Shown here: in pieces, positions 36,546 to 45,201 of the stretch
Layout of the letters: the number at the start of each line of letters is the position of its first letter
Position numbering within the stretch: position 1 is the first letter of the stretch
From: Chitinophagales bacterium
Lineage (GTDB): Bacteria > Bacteroidota > Bacteroidia > Chitinophagales > UBA10324
Length of the DNA stretch: 56,554 nucleotides
Reading direction: 5' to 3'
Assembly (NCBI GenBank): GCA_013816805.1
Contig: JACDDS010000020.1
Span: 1 to 56,554 of the forward strand
The notes under the pieces: model-generated
What the model was told of the DNA's origin: nothing
What the model saw: only the letters and a program-made list of their open reading frames with translations
Databases searched by the model: none
Made by a program: the position numbers and the translations under genes

Positions 36546-36644
36546 GGTGCAACCTAAAGCATTATACGTTTAATTCGACATTTAAATATATTCACGGTTT
36601 TATAAGTTATCCGCTACGGTTGCTTTTCACGGATATCGACCTTT

Positions 36645-37130
36645 TCACTTATCCATGAGCTTTAATTGTCCGAGGTGGTACGCAAGATGATTGGTTCTGT
36701 TGATCAATACATTTAACTTATTGCGGTGAGGTTCTTTGTTAAAATCTTCCTGTGAAACGGACATATGTCTTTCTAACCATTCTGCAGGAGTCATTTTATT
36801 AAATGCATTTTTCAGCCTGCTATTCACATCAGACCAAGATTGTCTCAGTTGCGTAATTGGAGGAAACTCCAATCCCGATTTATCGGGATTCGCGATAAAG
36901 GTATCATCCAATTGAGAATATACCCGTTCTCCCAAACCCAACATAGGCAAAAGCCTGTCGTGTACCGCCGTTAAATGGCCAAGCATATAGATACCCCGGT
37001 TCCTGCCTGGAGCAATTTCCTCCATCAATTGATCATCGGTAAGTTTAGCAAATAAATCGCTGGCTCTTTGAATGTATGTTTGCCATGCATCATAAGCCAT
37101 TTTCACAAATAGTGTTTGCTGGTCTGTCAT
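36645..37130 (-). CDS. DinB family protein
   Basis: The 161-residue protein has the DinB/YfiT-like four-helix pattern. Metal-binding His residues lie in GHLTAVHDRLLPMLGLG (about 51-67) and NHLAYHLGQLKLM (about 147-159). The region after MLGLGER is typical of the DUF1572/DinB_2 subgroup. These cytoplasmic proteins bind a divalent metal with three His; some are thiol transferases (bacillithiol- or mycothiol-type), but most are uncharacterised. It is a single gene with its ATG at 37128-37130. Confidence 0.85.
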   Translation of the reverse strand: MTDQQTLFVKMAYDAWQTYIQRASDLFAKLTDDQLMEEIAPGRNRGIYMLGHLTAVHDRLLPMLGLGERVYSQLDDTFIANPDKSGLEFPPITQLRQSWSDVNSRLKNAFNKMTPAEWLERHMSVSQEDFNKEPHRNKLNVLINRTNHLAYHLGQLKLMDK

Positions 37131-37423
37131 GCTTTTTGTATGAGGTGAAATAAATAGTAAAGGAATGTTTTATTATCGATAATAATTACCAACTATTCTT
37201 TTAATAAAATGAATTTTTAATTCAGTTACCTGGCTAACTATCCGGTTTAGCTCAATTTATTATTTTGAAAACAGTTCAAATAGATTTATTATGTAATATT
37301 TATTGCGGCCACCTGCTATCAATAACCATCAGTAATAAATTTTACGGGATGTAATTTTACGATCAATGCCGTAAAAAGAAGTCAGCAAAAAAATCAACTC
37401 CTGGTGTAGACTATAGCACTCAA

Positions 37424-37912
37424 ATGCAAACCACGTTGTCTTCAGACCGCCTTTTATTAGAGCCCATCACTGCAAAAGACAGTCACTTTATATTTGAATT
37501 AGTTAACACGGAACGATGGCTTAAATATATAGGTAACCGTAATGTAACCACACCGGAAGAGGCCAATACTTATATTGAAGAAAAGCTCAACAGCAGCAGC
37601 GTCAGTTCCTGGATCGTTAAGCTTAAATGCAATTTAGATTCAATTGGTATAATCACTTTTATAAAGCGCGATTACCTGTTGCATTATGATATAGGATTTG
37701 CCTTTTTGCCAAGGGCAGCCAACAATGGATATGCTTATGAAGCTGCTAAGGCAGTTCTTTTGATGTTAACTAATGATCCCGGACACTCACATATACTTGC
37801 GACTACCCTTCCGGAAAATATAAATTCCATTAAGTTGCTTATAAAGCTGGGATTTCATTATGATAGAGAAATCGAAGTTGATGGGGAAAAATTACATATC
37901 TATTCATCCTAA
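37424..37912 (+). CDS. GNAT family N-acetyltransferase (RimJ/RimL-like)
   Basis: This 162-residue protein has the RimJ/RimL layout: TLSSDRLLLEPITAKDSHFIFELVN at the start, TPEEANTYIEEKL, DIGFAFLPRAANNGYAYEAAKAVL (acetyl-CoA region at about 86-108) and NINSIKLLIKLGFHYDREIEVDGEKLHIYSS at the end. These enzymes acetylate protein N-termini or small molecules; the substrate is unknown. It has no relation to the AAC(3)-like protein beyond the shared fold. ATG at 37424. Confidence 0.85.
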   Translation: MQTTLSSDRLLLEPITAKDSHFIFELVNTERWLKYIGNRNVTTPEEANTYIEEKLNSSSVSSWIVKLKCNLDSIGIITFIKRDYLLHYDIGFAFLPRAANNGYAYEAAKAVLLMLTNDPGHSHILATTLPENINSIKLLIKLGFHYDREIEVDGEKLHIYSS

Positions 37913-38122
37913 CCGATGACAGTACAACTTAATATTAGCCAAACTGTGAATTAAATGAAATAAAAAAGTGGGTTATGCCAACTATGTCTTTTTCTACCCG
38001 CTAACTCTCTTAAGTCCTGGCGATATGCGCTTTGTTCTCCCTATTACAATACGTTTTCATCATCCTGAAGTGAGTAAGCTTCTCAAATCATTTCTGCATT
38101 TACGCCTCAGCCTTGCATAAAT

Positions 38123-38893
38123 CTAATTCCCTATACTTCTGATGAAAGAGGCTATATTATCTTTTAAGCTTCCCCCTTTCTCCAACTCCCTGATAAACGC
38201 ACTTCCTATGATGGCACCGCTCGTATATTGACTTGCTTTCAAAAAATCCCTTCGTTCCGAAATTCCGAAACCTATCATCAATGGTTTGCTGAGATTCATT
38301 TTTCGAATGCGATCAAAGTACTTTTCTTTTTCTTCATCGATGCCGGTCCTTGTTCCTGTAGTGCTTGATGATGAAACCATATAAATAAACCCATTCGAAT
38401 GCTGATCAATCAAACGAATTCGATCTGCCGATGTCTGCGGAGTGATCAGAAAAATATTAGCTATTTTATGGTTAACAAATAAATCTTTATAGTTGGATAA
38501 ATATTCATTCAGCGGCAGATCAGGAATAATTACTCCATCGATTCCAATTCGGTTAACTTCTTCACAAAACTTATCCATCCCGTATTGAAGTATGGGATTC
38601 AGGTATCCCATGAGTAGAAGCGGTATATCTACCGATTTTCGAATATCACGCAGTTGTTCAAATAATAATTTTAATGTCATGCCATTTGTCAGTGCTACCT
38701 GGCTGCTGTGCTGAATTACTGCGCCATCAGCAAGCGGATCAGAAAAAGGGATTCCGATCTCTATCATGTCCACACCGCAACTTTGGAGTTGTTCAATGAT
38801 TACCACAGTATCGTTCAATTCAGGAAAGCCGGCTGTGAAATAAATGGAAAGAATACCATTCTTTTTTTTCGCAAATAAGTTTTGAATTCGCAC
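38123..38893 (-). CDS. trpA: Tryptophan synthase alpha chain
   Basis: The 256-residue TIM-barrel protein cleaves indole-3-glycerol phosphate to indole and glyceraldehyde 3-phosphate, and indole is channelled to TrpB. The catalytic Glu and Asp regions are visible in MIEIGIPFSDPLADGAVIQHSSQVAL (about 46-71), and GVIIPDLPLNE and GFGISERRD are typical. It starts two bases after the trpB stop and is the last gene of the operon. The sequence is intact and the length normal. I see no clear terminator in the 200 bases beyond. Confidence 0.96.
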   Translation of the reverse strand: MRIQNLFAKKKNGILSIYFTAGFPELNDTVVIIEQLQSCGVDMIEIGIPFSDPLADGAVIQHSSQVALTNGMTLKLLFEQLRDIRKSVDIPLLLMGYLNPILQYGMDKFCEEVNRIGIDGVIIPDLPLNEYLSNYKDLFVNHKIANIFLITPQTSADRIRLIDQHSNGFIYMVSSSSTTGTRTGIDEEKEKYFDRIRKMNLSKPLMIGFGISERRDFLKASQYTSGAIIGSAFIRELEKGGSLKDNIASFIRSIGN

Positions 38894-38895
38894 GC

Positions 38896-40077
38896 CTATA
38901 AATTTTGCTTATTAGTATAAGTGCTTAAATCCTTGTCACCTCTGCCTGATAAATTCACGACCACAATTTCATGTTCACCAGCATTCAATTTGTCCAGGTA
39001 TGCTAAAGCATGCGCACTTTCCAGGGCAGGAATAATACCTTCGAGTTTGCAAAGCTGAAAAGCAGCCCTCAACGCTTCTGCATCATCTACTGAAACAAAT
39101 TGTGCTCTGCCGGTTTTAAATAAATGAGCATGCAAGGGGCCTACGCCAGGGTAATCTAATCCCGCGGAGATACTATAAGGTTCCGTAATTTGTCCATCCT
39201 CATTCTGCATGAGCATGGTTTTACTTCCGTGAATGATGCCTGGCTTGCCAAGCACCATGGTAGCCGCCGAATAGCCACTGTCATTACCCTTTCCTGCTGC
39301 TTCTACCGCTATGAGCTTCACCTCTTCTTCATCCAGGAAATGATAAAATGCTCCTGCCGCGTTGCTTCCTCCGCCCACACATGCCACCACATAATCCGGA
39401 TTTTCTTTGCCGGTTTTTTCCTTGAGCTGCTTTTTGATTTCTTTGCTAATCACACTTTGAAAACGGGTAACCATGTCCGGATATGGATGCGGGCCCACTA
39501 CGGAACCTATGATGTAGTAAGTGTCGTCAGGATGGTTAATCCAATCACGAATAGCTTCATTGGTTGCATCCTTTAATGTGCGGCTGCCACTGGCCACGGA
39601 AATTACTTTCGCGCCGAGTAGTTTCATGCGTGACACGTTGGGTGCTTGTCGCGCAATATCTACTTCTCCCATGTAAACAATACATTGTAACCCCATCAAT
39701 GCGCATACAGTAGCAGTGGCCACGCCGTGTTGCCCTGCACCAGTTTCTGCAATAATTCTCTTTTTGTTTAGCTTCTTTGCAATCAGAATTTGACCAATGG
39801 TATTATTGATCTTATGCGCACCGGTATGGTTGAGATCTTCGCGCTTTAAATAGATTTGAGTGTTATAAAGACTAGAAAGACGATTGGCGAAGTATAATGG
39901 AGAAGGTCGGCCAACATAATCGTGAAGCAGGCTATTAAATTCTTTTTGAAATGAATCCTGCTGAATGATTTTCAGGTAAGATGTCCGGAGCTCTTCCACA
40001 TTCTGAAAAAGAATTTCAGGGATAAACGCTCCACCGAAATTACCATAATAACCTTCTTTGCTTACTTCGTATTTCAT
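38896..40077 (-). CDS. trpB: Tryptophan synthase beta chain
   Basis: The 393-residue PLP enzyme condenses indole and serine to tryptophan. The PLP lysine lies in [13 protein letters not shown] (about 84-96), the phosphate loop is GGGSNAAG (about 229-236) and the C-terminal GRGDKD is present. Length and motifs fit TrpB1, the form that pairs with TrpA. It follows trpF with a 29-base gap, the only real gap in the operon, and is followed by trpA after two bases. Confidence 0.97.
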   Translation of the reverse strand: MKYEVSKEGYYGNFGGAFIPEILFQNVEELRTSYLKIIQQDSFQKEFNSLLHDYVGRPSPLYFANRLSSLYNTQIYLKREDLNHTGAHKINNTIGQILIAKKLNKKRIIAETGAGQHGVATATVCALMGLQCIVYMGEVDIARQAPNVSRMKLLGAKVISVASGSRTLKDATNEAIRDWINHPDDTYYIIGSVVGPHPYPDMVTRFQSVISKEIKKQLKEKTGKENPDYVVACVGGGSNAAGAFYHFLDEEEVKLIAVEAAGKGNDSGYSAATMVLGKPGIIHGSKTMLMQNEDGQITEPYSISAGLDYPGVGPLHAHLFKTGRAQFVSVDDAEALRAAFQLCKLEGIIPALESAHALAYLDKLNAGEHEIVVVNLSGRGDKDLSTYTNKQNL

Positions 40078-40106
40078 CTGTTTACTTTTCTATTATAGAT
40101 TTTATT

Positions 40107-40718
40107 TTAGGCATGAATTATTGCCAGAAATTCTTGTAGCAGATCAGTATCCTTTAATCCGGGGTCAGTTTCAAATTTGCTGTTTACATCGATGGCAAAA
40201 GGATGCTGTTGTTTCAGATCTGCAATAGATCCCATCCCTACTCCACCACTCAGGAAATAAGGAATATCCAAATCATATTGGTTCAATATATTCCAATCAA
40301 ATTGTTTTCCGCTTCCTCCAAATGATGAGATTTTAGTATCGAATAAAAAATAACTGCAATGAGGTTTGTACTTTTTAAGGGAATGAAAATCAAAATGAGG
40401 ATGAATGCCAAATGCCTTTATGATTTTTATTTCATAAGAAAGCCTTTCGCAATAAGCTGGTGATTCCATTCCATGAAGCTGAACATAATCGAGATCATTT
40501 CTTTTCACCATAAATCTGATAAATTGTTCCTCTGCATTTACAAACACTCCTACTTTTTTTACTTCTTTTGGAAATGCCTTTATCTTCTTTAAATCAAAAT
40601 GTTCTCCTACATATCTTTTTGAATGAGGATAGAAAATAAATCCCATAAAATCAGGATGCAGGGCAGCCACTTCCATAATGTTTTCGGCATACTTCATTCC
40701 GCACACTTTCAGTTTCAT
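40107..40718 (-). CDS. trpF: Phosphoribosylanthranilate isomerase
   Basis: This 203-residue TIM-barrel enzyme converts phosphoribosylanthranilate to CdRP. The N-terminal KVCGM carries the catalytic Cys, MGFIFYPHSKRYV is the conserved second strand, and FDWNIL...FLSGGV and the catalytic-Asp region AIDVNSKFETDPGLKD follow. The family usually has DVSSGVE there, so DVNSKFE is a mild variant. Its start overlaps the end of trpC by four bases (ATGA). Confidence 0.94.
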   Translation of the reverse strand: MKLKVCGMKYAENIMEVAALHPDFMGFIFYPHSKRYVGEHFDLKKIKAFPKEVKKVGVFVNAEEQFIRFMVKRNDLDYVQLHGMESPAYCERLSYEIKIIKAFGIHPHFDFHSLKKYKPHCSYFLFDTKISSFGGSGKQFDWNILNQYDLDIPYFLSGGVGMGSIADLKQQHPFAIDVNSKFETDPGLKDTDLLQEFLAIIHA

Positions 40719-41530
40719 CTTCCGACGGGCATTTTTTCAGGATGAAATGTTTCAACTCCGTAAATAAAATTTGCGCATGCAAGATCAGGACGTGAGTCCT
40801 TCATAAAATGCTCCCCTATTAGAAAACCTCTATACCCGTAGTTCTTTAATTCATAAACTATTTGGGGAGAATTGATCCCACTTTCAGAAATCTTAATAAA
40901 CCCATCCGGGATAGAAGAAGACAGCTCAAATGATCGTTGTATATCGATTGAAAAATCTTTAAGATCGCGGTTGTTTACACCGACCATATTCACCTCTTCA
41001 TTCAAGACCTTTAATTCCTCCTTATTGTGCACTTCCAACAAGATCTCTAAGCCGATGGAGGAGGCAAGCTTGGAAAAAAGTTTTATTTTCTTCTCGTCAA
41101 GAACATTAGCAAGCAACAGGATTACATCTGCGCCCAATGCCTTTGATTCAATTATTTGATATTCGTCCACAATGAATTCTTTCCGCAGGATGGGTCCATC
41201 TACATGATTGCGAACAGTGTTGAGGTCCTCATCTTTTCCGCCAAAAAATTCCTGATCAGTTAACACAGAGACACCACTGGCACCAGCCATCAAATAGCCG
41301 GCAGCGGTGCGCTCTACAGAAATGAGCCGGTTGATATTCCCTTTTGAAGGAGATTTTCGTTTTATCTCAGCAATGATGCCGATCCGATCTTCGCGCAATA
41401 GACTTTGCTGCAGCGAAATGGTTGGCCTTCGAAAAAAATCCGAATGTTCTAATTGCTGATAGGTAATATTGATTTTTTTTTCCGCAATTTCTTTCTGCTT
41501 ATGACTTATTATTTCTTCCAGAATGTTCAC
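40715..41530 (-). CDS. trpC: Indole-3-glycerol phosphate synthase
   Basis: The 271-residue TIM-barrel enzyme closes the indole ring from CdRP. Recognisable are AEIKRKSPSKGNIN (catalytic Lys region, about 54-67), SVLTDQEFFGGKDEDL, LRKEFIVDEYQI (catalytic Lys), GVNNRDLKDFSID and SESGI. It is separate from TrpF, unlike in enterobacteria where they are fused. Four-base overlaps join it to trpD and trpF. Confidence 0.95.
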   Translation of the reverse strand: MNILEEIISHKQKEIAEKKINITYQQLEHSDFFRRPTISLQQSLLREDRIGIIAEIKRKSPSKGNINRLISVERTAAGYLMAGASGVSVLTDQEFFGGKDEDLNTVRNHVDGPILRKEFIVDEYQIIESKALGADVILLLANVLDEKKIKLFSKLASSIGLEILLEVHNKEELKVLNEEVNMVGVNNRDLKDFSIDIQRSFELSSSIPDGFIKISESGINSPQIVYELKNYGYRGFLIGEHFMKDSRPDLACANFIYGVETFHPEKMPVGR

Positions 41531-42522
41531 AAGGTTGTATTTAAAAGTTTGGAAAAACTGTGAAGCGCCCTTTTAGATTCAAGTGATTCACTGGCTTCGG
41601 CAATGCAATCAGTAATGCTAACCGTCGATTTAACCGTATGAATTGCAAATGCCGCATTGGCAATAGTTACTTCACGCTGTGCCGGTGTGCAATCACCGTT
41701 AAGAACACCCATAAAAATTTTGGCTGCATCTGTTATTGAATCTCCACCGCTGATGTCCTGCGCTAAGTATCTTGTAAATCCATATTGTTCCGGCACGGAT
41801 TGTTCCTCCTTTTCATTCGAAATCATTTTAAAGCTCCCAGTGAGTGAGATCTCATCATAGCCCTGCAGTGAATGCAGGATCAAAAAATTCTTCTGAGACT
41901 GCTGCAGGAGGTATTGATATAACCTTGCAAGGGTAAGATTAAAGACACCTGTGCACTGGTATTTGGGAAAAGATGGATTTACCAGAGGGCCCAGCATATT
42001 AAAAAATGTTTTTACTCCAAGCTCCTTTCTCACTGGTGCTACCATTTTTATGGCGGGATGAAAAAGCGGCGCATGCAGGAAAGTAATTCCAGCTTGCTCG
42101 ATTTGCAATTTCAGCATATCAATCCTGTTAGTAAATGTGAATCCGAAAAATTCCATCATGTCTGATGAACCGCTCACAGATGAGACACCGTAATTTCCAT
42201 GCTTTGCCACTTTAATTCCTGTGCCCGCTACCACAAAACCTGCAAGGGTGGAAATATTGAAGGTATTTTTCCCATCACCGCCAGTGCCGCATACGTCTAC
42301 AGTATCAAATTCACTGAGATCTGCAACCAGGCACAGTTCCAGAAGTGCATCGCGAAAGCCATCAAGCTCCTCAACAGTAACCGATCGCATGATGTACACA
42401 GAAAGAAAAGCAGCAATTTGACTCTTATTGCAATCCCCTTTTGCAATAGATATCAGCACCTCTTTTGCCTGACGCTTAGTAAGCACTTTGTTTTCAAACA
42501 AATGATTTAATATTTCCTTCAT
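41527..42522 (-). CDS. trpD: Anthranilate phosphoribosyltransferase
   Basis: This 331-residue enzyme transfers phosphoribose from PRPP to anthranilate. VDVCGTGGDGKNTFNIST (about 76-93) is the PRPP-binding hallmark, KHGNYGVSSVSGSSD (about 107-121) the second signature, and NMLGPLVNP follows. It is separate from TrpG. Its ATG overlaps the trpG stop by four bases, and its end overlaps the trpC start in the same way. Confidence 0.96.
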   Translation of the reverse strand: MKEILNHLFENKVLTKRQAKEVLISIAKGDCNKSQIAAFLSVYIMRSVTVEELDGFRDALLELCLVADLSEFDTVDVCGTGGDGKNTFNISTLAGFVVAGTGIKVAKHGNYGVSSVSGSSDMMEFFGFTFTNRIDMLKLQIEQAGITFLHAPLFHPAIKMVAPVRKELGVKTFFNMLGPLVNPSFPKYQCTGVFNLTLARLYQYLLQQSQKNFLILHSLQGYDEISLTGSFKMISNEKEEQSVPEQYGFTRYLAQDISGGDSITDAAKIFMGVLNGDCTPAQREVTIANAAFAIHTVKSTVSITDCIAEASESLESKRALHSFSKLLNTTL

Positions 42523-43085
42523 AGAGCAGTCCAGTTTTTAATAATTTGTTCTCCGTAATCGGTTAAAATACTTTCAGGATGAAATTGTACTCCCCGCACG
42601 TCAAACTTTTTATGCCGGAGGGCCATGATGTTCCCTTCATCATCATAAGCGGTTATTTCCAGAGATGGGGGTAATTCATTTCGATTCACTGCCCATGAAT
42701 GGTAACGCCCCACAATAAATCTTTTCGGGACATCATGAAAAAGGTCTTCATCTCCGGAAATTTCAATTGAAGTAGCAATACCATGAAACACGTTATTTAA
42801 ATTAAATAAGGTTCCACCGAATGCCTCTGCAATTGCCTGATGACCGAGGCAGACACCGAGGATACTTTTTTTAGAACAGTACTCTCTGATCACTTCCAGA
42901 AGAATTCCTGCTTCACCAGGAATTCCTGGACCGGGTGATAAAATTATTTTATCAAACCGGCCAATTTCATTAAGGCCAATTTTATCATTGCGATGCACCT
43001 CCAGTTCTACATTCTCTATCTTTTTTAATAGATAGACCAGATTATATGTGAAGCTGTCGTAATTATCGAGAACTAAGATTTTCAT
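42519..43085 (-). CDS. trpG: Anthranilate synthase component II (glutamine amidotransferase)
   Basis: The 188-residue class I amidotransferase delivers ammonia to TrpE. The catalytic triad is visible as Cys in GVCLGHQAIAEAFGG (about 77-91) and His-Pro-Glu in GVQFHPESILT (about 165-175). LSPGPGIPGEAG is the conserved oxyanion-side loop. Two bases separate it from the trpE stop, so they are translated together. In many bacteria the same protein also serves folate synthesis; here the operon context is tryptophan. Confidence 0.95.
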   Translation of the reverse strand: MKILVLDNYDSFTYNLVYLLKKIENVELEVHRNDKIGLNEIGRFDKIILSPGPGIPGEAGILLEVIREYCSKKSILGVCLGHQAIAEAFGGTLFNLNNVFHGIATSIEISGDEDLFHDVPKRFIVGRYHSWAVNRNELPPSLEITAYDDEGNIMALRHKKFDVRGVQFHPESILTDYGEQIIKNWTAL

Positions 43086-43087
43086 AG

Positions 43088-44515
43088 TCAGAGTAGTTGT
43101 GCTAGGTCAATTGCTTTTTTTAATGCCGCGAGCTTGTTATTTACTTCCTGTAATTCCATGTGCTCATTAGAAGAATCAACAATGCCCGCCCCTGCCTGGT
43201 AAAACAATAAATTGTTTTTACTTAAAAAGGATCGAATGATGATGGCGTGATTAAAGGAACCGTTAAATCCCATAAAGCCGATGCAGCCACCATAGAAACC
43301 GCGATTATTTTTTTCATATACATCAATCAGTTGCATGGCACGGTGCTTGGGTGCACCACTTAAGGTACCCGCGGGAAATGTGGCGGCAACTATGTTCAGG
43401 GTTTCACCTGCGTCATTCATTTTGCCGGTGACTTTCGAAACGAGGTGAATAACGTGAGAGTAGTATTGAATTTCGCGAAGCGTTTCCACCTTTACAGCGC
43501 TGCAATTTTTGCTTAAATCATTTCTTGCTAAATCCACCAGCATGATGTGCTCCGCATTCTCTTTGGTATCAGTTTTTAACTTTTTTGCGAGCTCCGCATC
43601 ATTTATTTCGTTCCCTGTTCTGCGGAAAGTGCCGGCAATGGGATGTATGCTGGCCATTCCGTTTTTTACAGTTAACTGTGCTTCAGGGGAAGAGCCTAAA
43701 ATCTTGAAGCTTCCATAATCAAAATAAAAAAGATAAGGTGAAGGATTTACCGTTCGAAGTGCACGATAAACATTAAATTCATCCCCCTGAAATGACTGGG
43801 AAAACTCCCTGGATAATACCACTTGGAATACATCCCCGCGATGGCAGTGTTTCTTACCCTGCTGCACCATATATAAAAATTCTTCATCCGTTAAACTAGA
43901 TTGCTCATCGTGAATAGTTTTGAAGTGATAGGAAGCAAAGTTTTTATTATAGATAAGTGCCTCAATTTCCGGGAGCGCAGAATCTTTTTCATCATCAAAT
44001 AAATTCTCTGTGATCATCATCTCATCATTAAAATGATTAATCACTATTGAATATTGATATATGCTGTAAATAATGTCAGGAATGGATTTGCTTTCCTTTT
44101 TCTGATTCTTAAGATGAATGTCTTCAAAATATTTTACTGCATCATAAGCAATGTAACCAAACATGCCGGAGGTATTGAAGTTGCTGGCTTTACTCCCGTT
44201 TAGAAAAGGAAAATCATTCGTTTCAAATTTATCAGCAAAGTTCCGTAGTGCTTCAGAAGCAGATAGTTGATTTGTAATTGCTGATTTAAGGATTTGCCCA
44301 TCCGGAAATACCGCTGTTGTAATATTATCTTCTACCCTGATAGATGCAATAGGATTAAAACAAATGTAGGAAAAACTGTTCTCGTTGCCATGGTAGTCGG
44401 AACTTTCCATCAAAATACTGTTAGCATATTGATCACGTATTTTCAGGTAAATGCTCACCGGTGTCACAGTATCCGCGAGCAACTTTTTATAATTGATTTT
44501 GAACTTGTATTTCAT
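43088..44515 (-). CDS. trpE: Anthranilate synthase component I
   Basis: The start is ATG at 44513-44515 (MKYKFKINYKKLL). A longer frame beginning TTG at 44560 is rejected because it would start inside the attenuator hairpin. The 475-residue enzyme makes anthranilate from chorismate with ammonia from TrpG. The N-terminal ILMESSDYHGNENSFS is the tryptophan feedback site (LxESS..S). The chorismate-binding domain has IHPIAGTFRRTGNE, DLARNDLS, FPAGTLSGAPKHRAM and YQAGAGIVDSSN. First structural gene of trpEGDCFBA. Control is by feedback (site present) and attenuation (leader upstream). Confidence 0.95.
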   Translation of the reverse strand: MKYKFKINYKKLLADTVTPVSIYLKIRDQYANSILMESSDYHGNENSFSYICFNPIASIRVEDNITTAVFPDGQILKSAITNQLSASEALRNFADKFETNDFPFLNGSKASNFNTSGMFGYIAYDAVKYFEDIHLKNQKKESKSIPDIIYSIYQYSIVINHFNDEMMITENLFDDEKDSALPEIEALIYNKNFASYHFKTIHDEQSSLTDEEFLYMVQQGKKHCHRGDVFQVVLSREFSQSFQGDEFNVYRALRTVNPSPYLFYFDYGSFKILGSSPEAQLTVKNGMASIHPIAGTFRRTGNEINDAELAKKLKTDTKENAEHIMLVDLARNDLSKNCSAVKVETLREIQYYSHVIHLVSKVTGKMNDAGETLNIVAATFPAGTLSGAPKHRAMQLIDVYEKNNRGFYGGCIGFMGFNGSFNHAIIIRSFLSKNNLLFYQAGAGIVDSSNEHMELQEVNNKLAALKKAIDLAQLL

Positions 44516-44524
44516 TTTTTTAAA

Positions 44525-44567
44525 AGTATTAAAAACAAAAAGGGCTTGCGTGAACAGCAAGCCCTTT
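44525..44567 (-). terminator. trp attenuator terminator hairpin
   Basis: On the minus strand AAAGGGCTTGC pairs perfectly with GCAAGCCCTTT (44557-44567 with 44539-44549; 11 base pairs, seven-base loop) and is followed by TTTTTGTTTTTAA. It lies between the leader peptide and the trpE start. A competing antiterminator is possible: CGTGAGCAG of the leader end (44597-44605) can pair with CTGTTCACG (44549-44557), which would disrupt this hairpin. Confidence 0.88.
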
Positions 44568-44592
44568 CAGGATTAGTTATGAGAATCACTCC

Positions 44593-44658
44593 TCAACTGC
44601 TCACGATACCATATCGGGACAGCCACCACCAAAAGTTTAAAGAGTAATTTGTTTTCAT
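44593..44658 (-). CDS. trpL: trp leader peptide with three consecutive Trp codons
   Basis: A 21-residue frame starts at ATG 44656-44658 and ends at a TGA at 44593-44595. Residues 10-12 are Trp-Trp-Trp (NFWWWLSRY), encoded at 44623-44631. When charged tRNA-Trp is scarce, a ribosome stalled there leaves CGTGAGCAG (44597-44605) free to form the antiterminator. When Trp is plentiful, the ribosome reaches the stop, covers that segment, and the terminator forms. A local hairpin CGATA / TATCG (44604-44616) could act as the pause structure. The arrangement is textbook; the sequence evidence is strong although the peptide is too short for family matching. Confidence 0.88.
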   Translation of the reverse strand: MKTNYSLNFWWWLSRYGIVSS

Positions 44659-44673
44659 TTTATGAATTGGCGG

Positions 44674-44704
44674 TAAAAGTATAAACTTATCCGGAAGGAG
44701 CAAA
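44674..44704 (-). promoter_or_regulatory. Candidate trp operon promoter
   Basis: On the minus strand TTTG (44701-44704) is followed after 19 bases by TACTTTTA (44674-44681), one base off the -7 consensus TAnnTTTG. Transcription would start roughly 8 bases before the leader ATG at 44658, giving a very short 5' end. Confidence 0.5.
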
Positions 44705-45160
44705 TAAATTTTAATCAGATACACATTGGGAAGGGAATCATCCTCTTTAGCGCGAATTTAAAAAGCTGACAGTTTTAAAGTTGTCAATCCACTCTGGACA
44801 AATATTCTATAATGCTTCAGAATGCTTGTTTAATAATTTGATGTCCGTTTTTGGTGAAATCAATAATGTTAATCCTCTTGACAGAATTTCATTCACGCAT
44901 TCTAATTTAAAGTTACTCTGCTTACCAATATGTCGTTATTGGTCCCGTAGTCTTATTTATCCGCCCCGAAGGTTAAAATTCACTTTTTTAGATAATTGAA
45001 AGGCAGCGCTTTATAAATTATCTTTATACATTGACCAGGGGTGTAAAATTTGTATTCTAATTAATTTCCTCCGGCAGAATAATTTATAGAAGTCTATAAG
45101 AATCTGTAAGACTATCAGGCAATTGATCTTCACTCAGGGAACGTTTTAGCTCAAATTGTT
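44705..45160. other. Gene-free divergent region between the trp and suf operons
   Basis: Apart from the promoters at its two ends (trp on the left, suf on the right), I see no gene. A 72-codon open frame near 44781-44999 has no recognisable pattern and no promoter box, and it is not called. Confidence 0.45.
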
Positions 45161-45182
45161 ATTTAGAATAAGTCTAAATTTG
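45161..45182 (+). promoter_or_regulatory. suf promoter -7 box overlapped by a palindromic operator candidate
   Basis: The perfect inverted repeat ATTTAGA (45161-45167), five bases, TCTAAAT (45173-45179) overlaps the -7 box TAAATTTG (45175-45182). The ATG of sufB is at 45202. An iron- or Fe-S-responsive repressor (Fur-like or Rrf2/IscR-like) binding here would block RNA polymerase. Which regulator uses it cannot be told. Confidence 0.6.
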
Positions 45183-45201
45183 CATTGATTAAAAGAGCGA
45201 T

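Noticed and set aside
44516-44560. Extension of trpE to a TTG at 44560
   Set aside because: Those codons lie in the attenuator hairpin and its T run. The family N-terminus MKYKFKINYKKLL starts at 44515.
44781-44999. 72-codon open frame in the trp-suf divergent region
   Set aside because: No recognisable pattern, no promoter box, and unusual composition.
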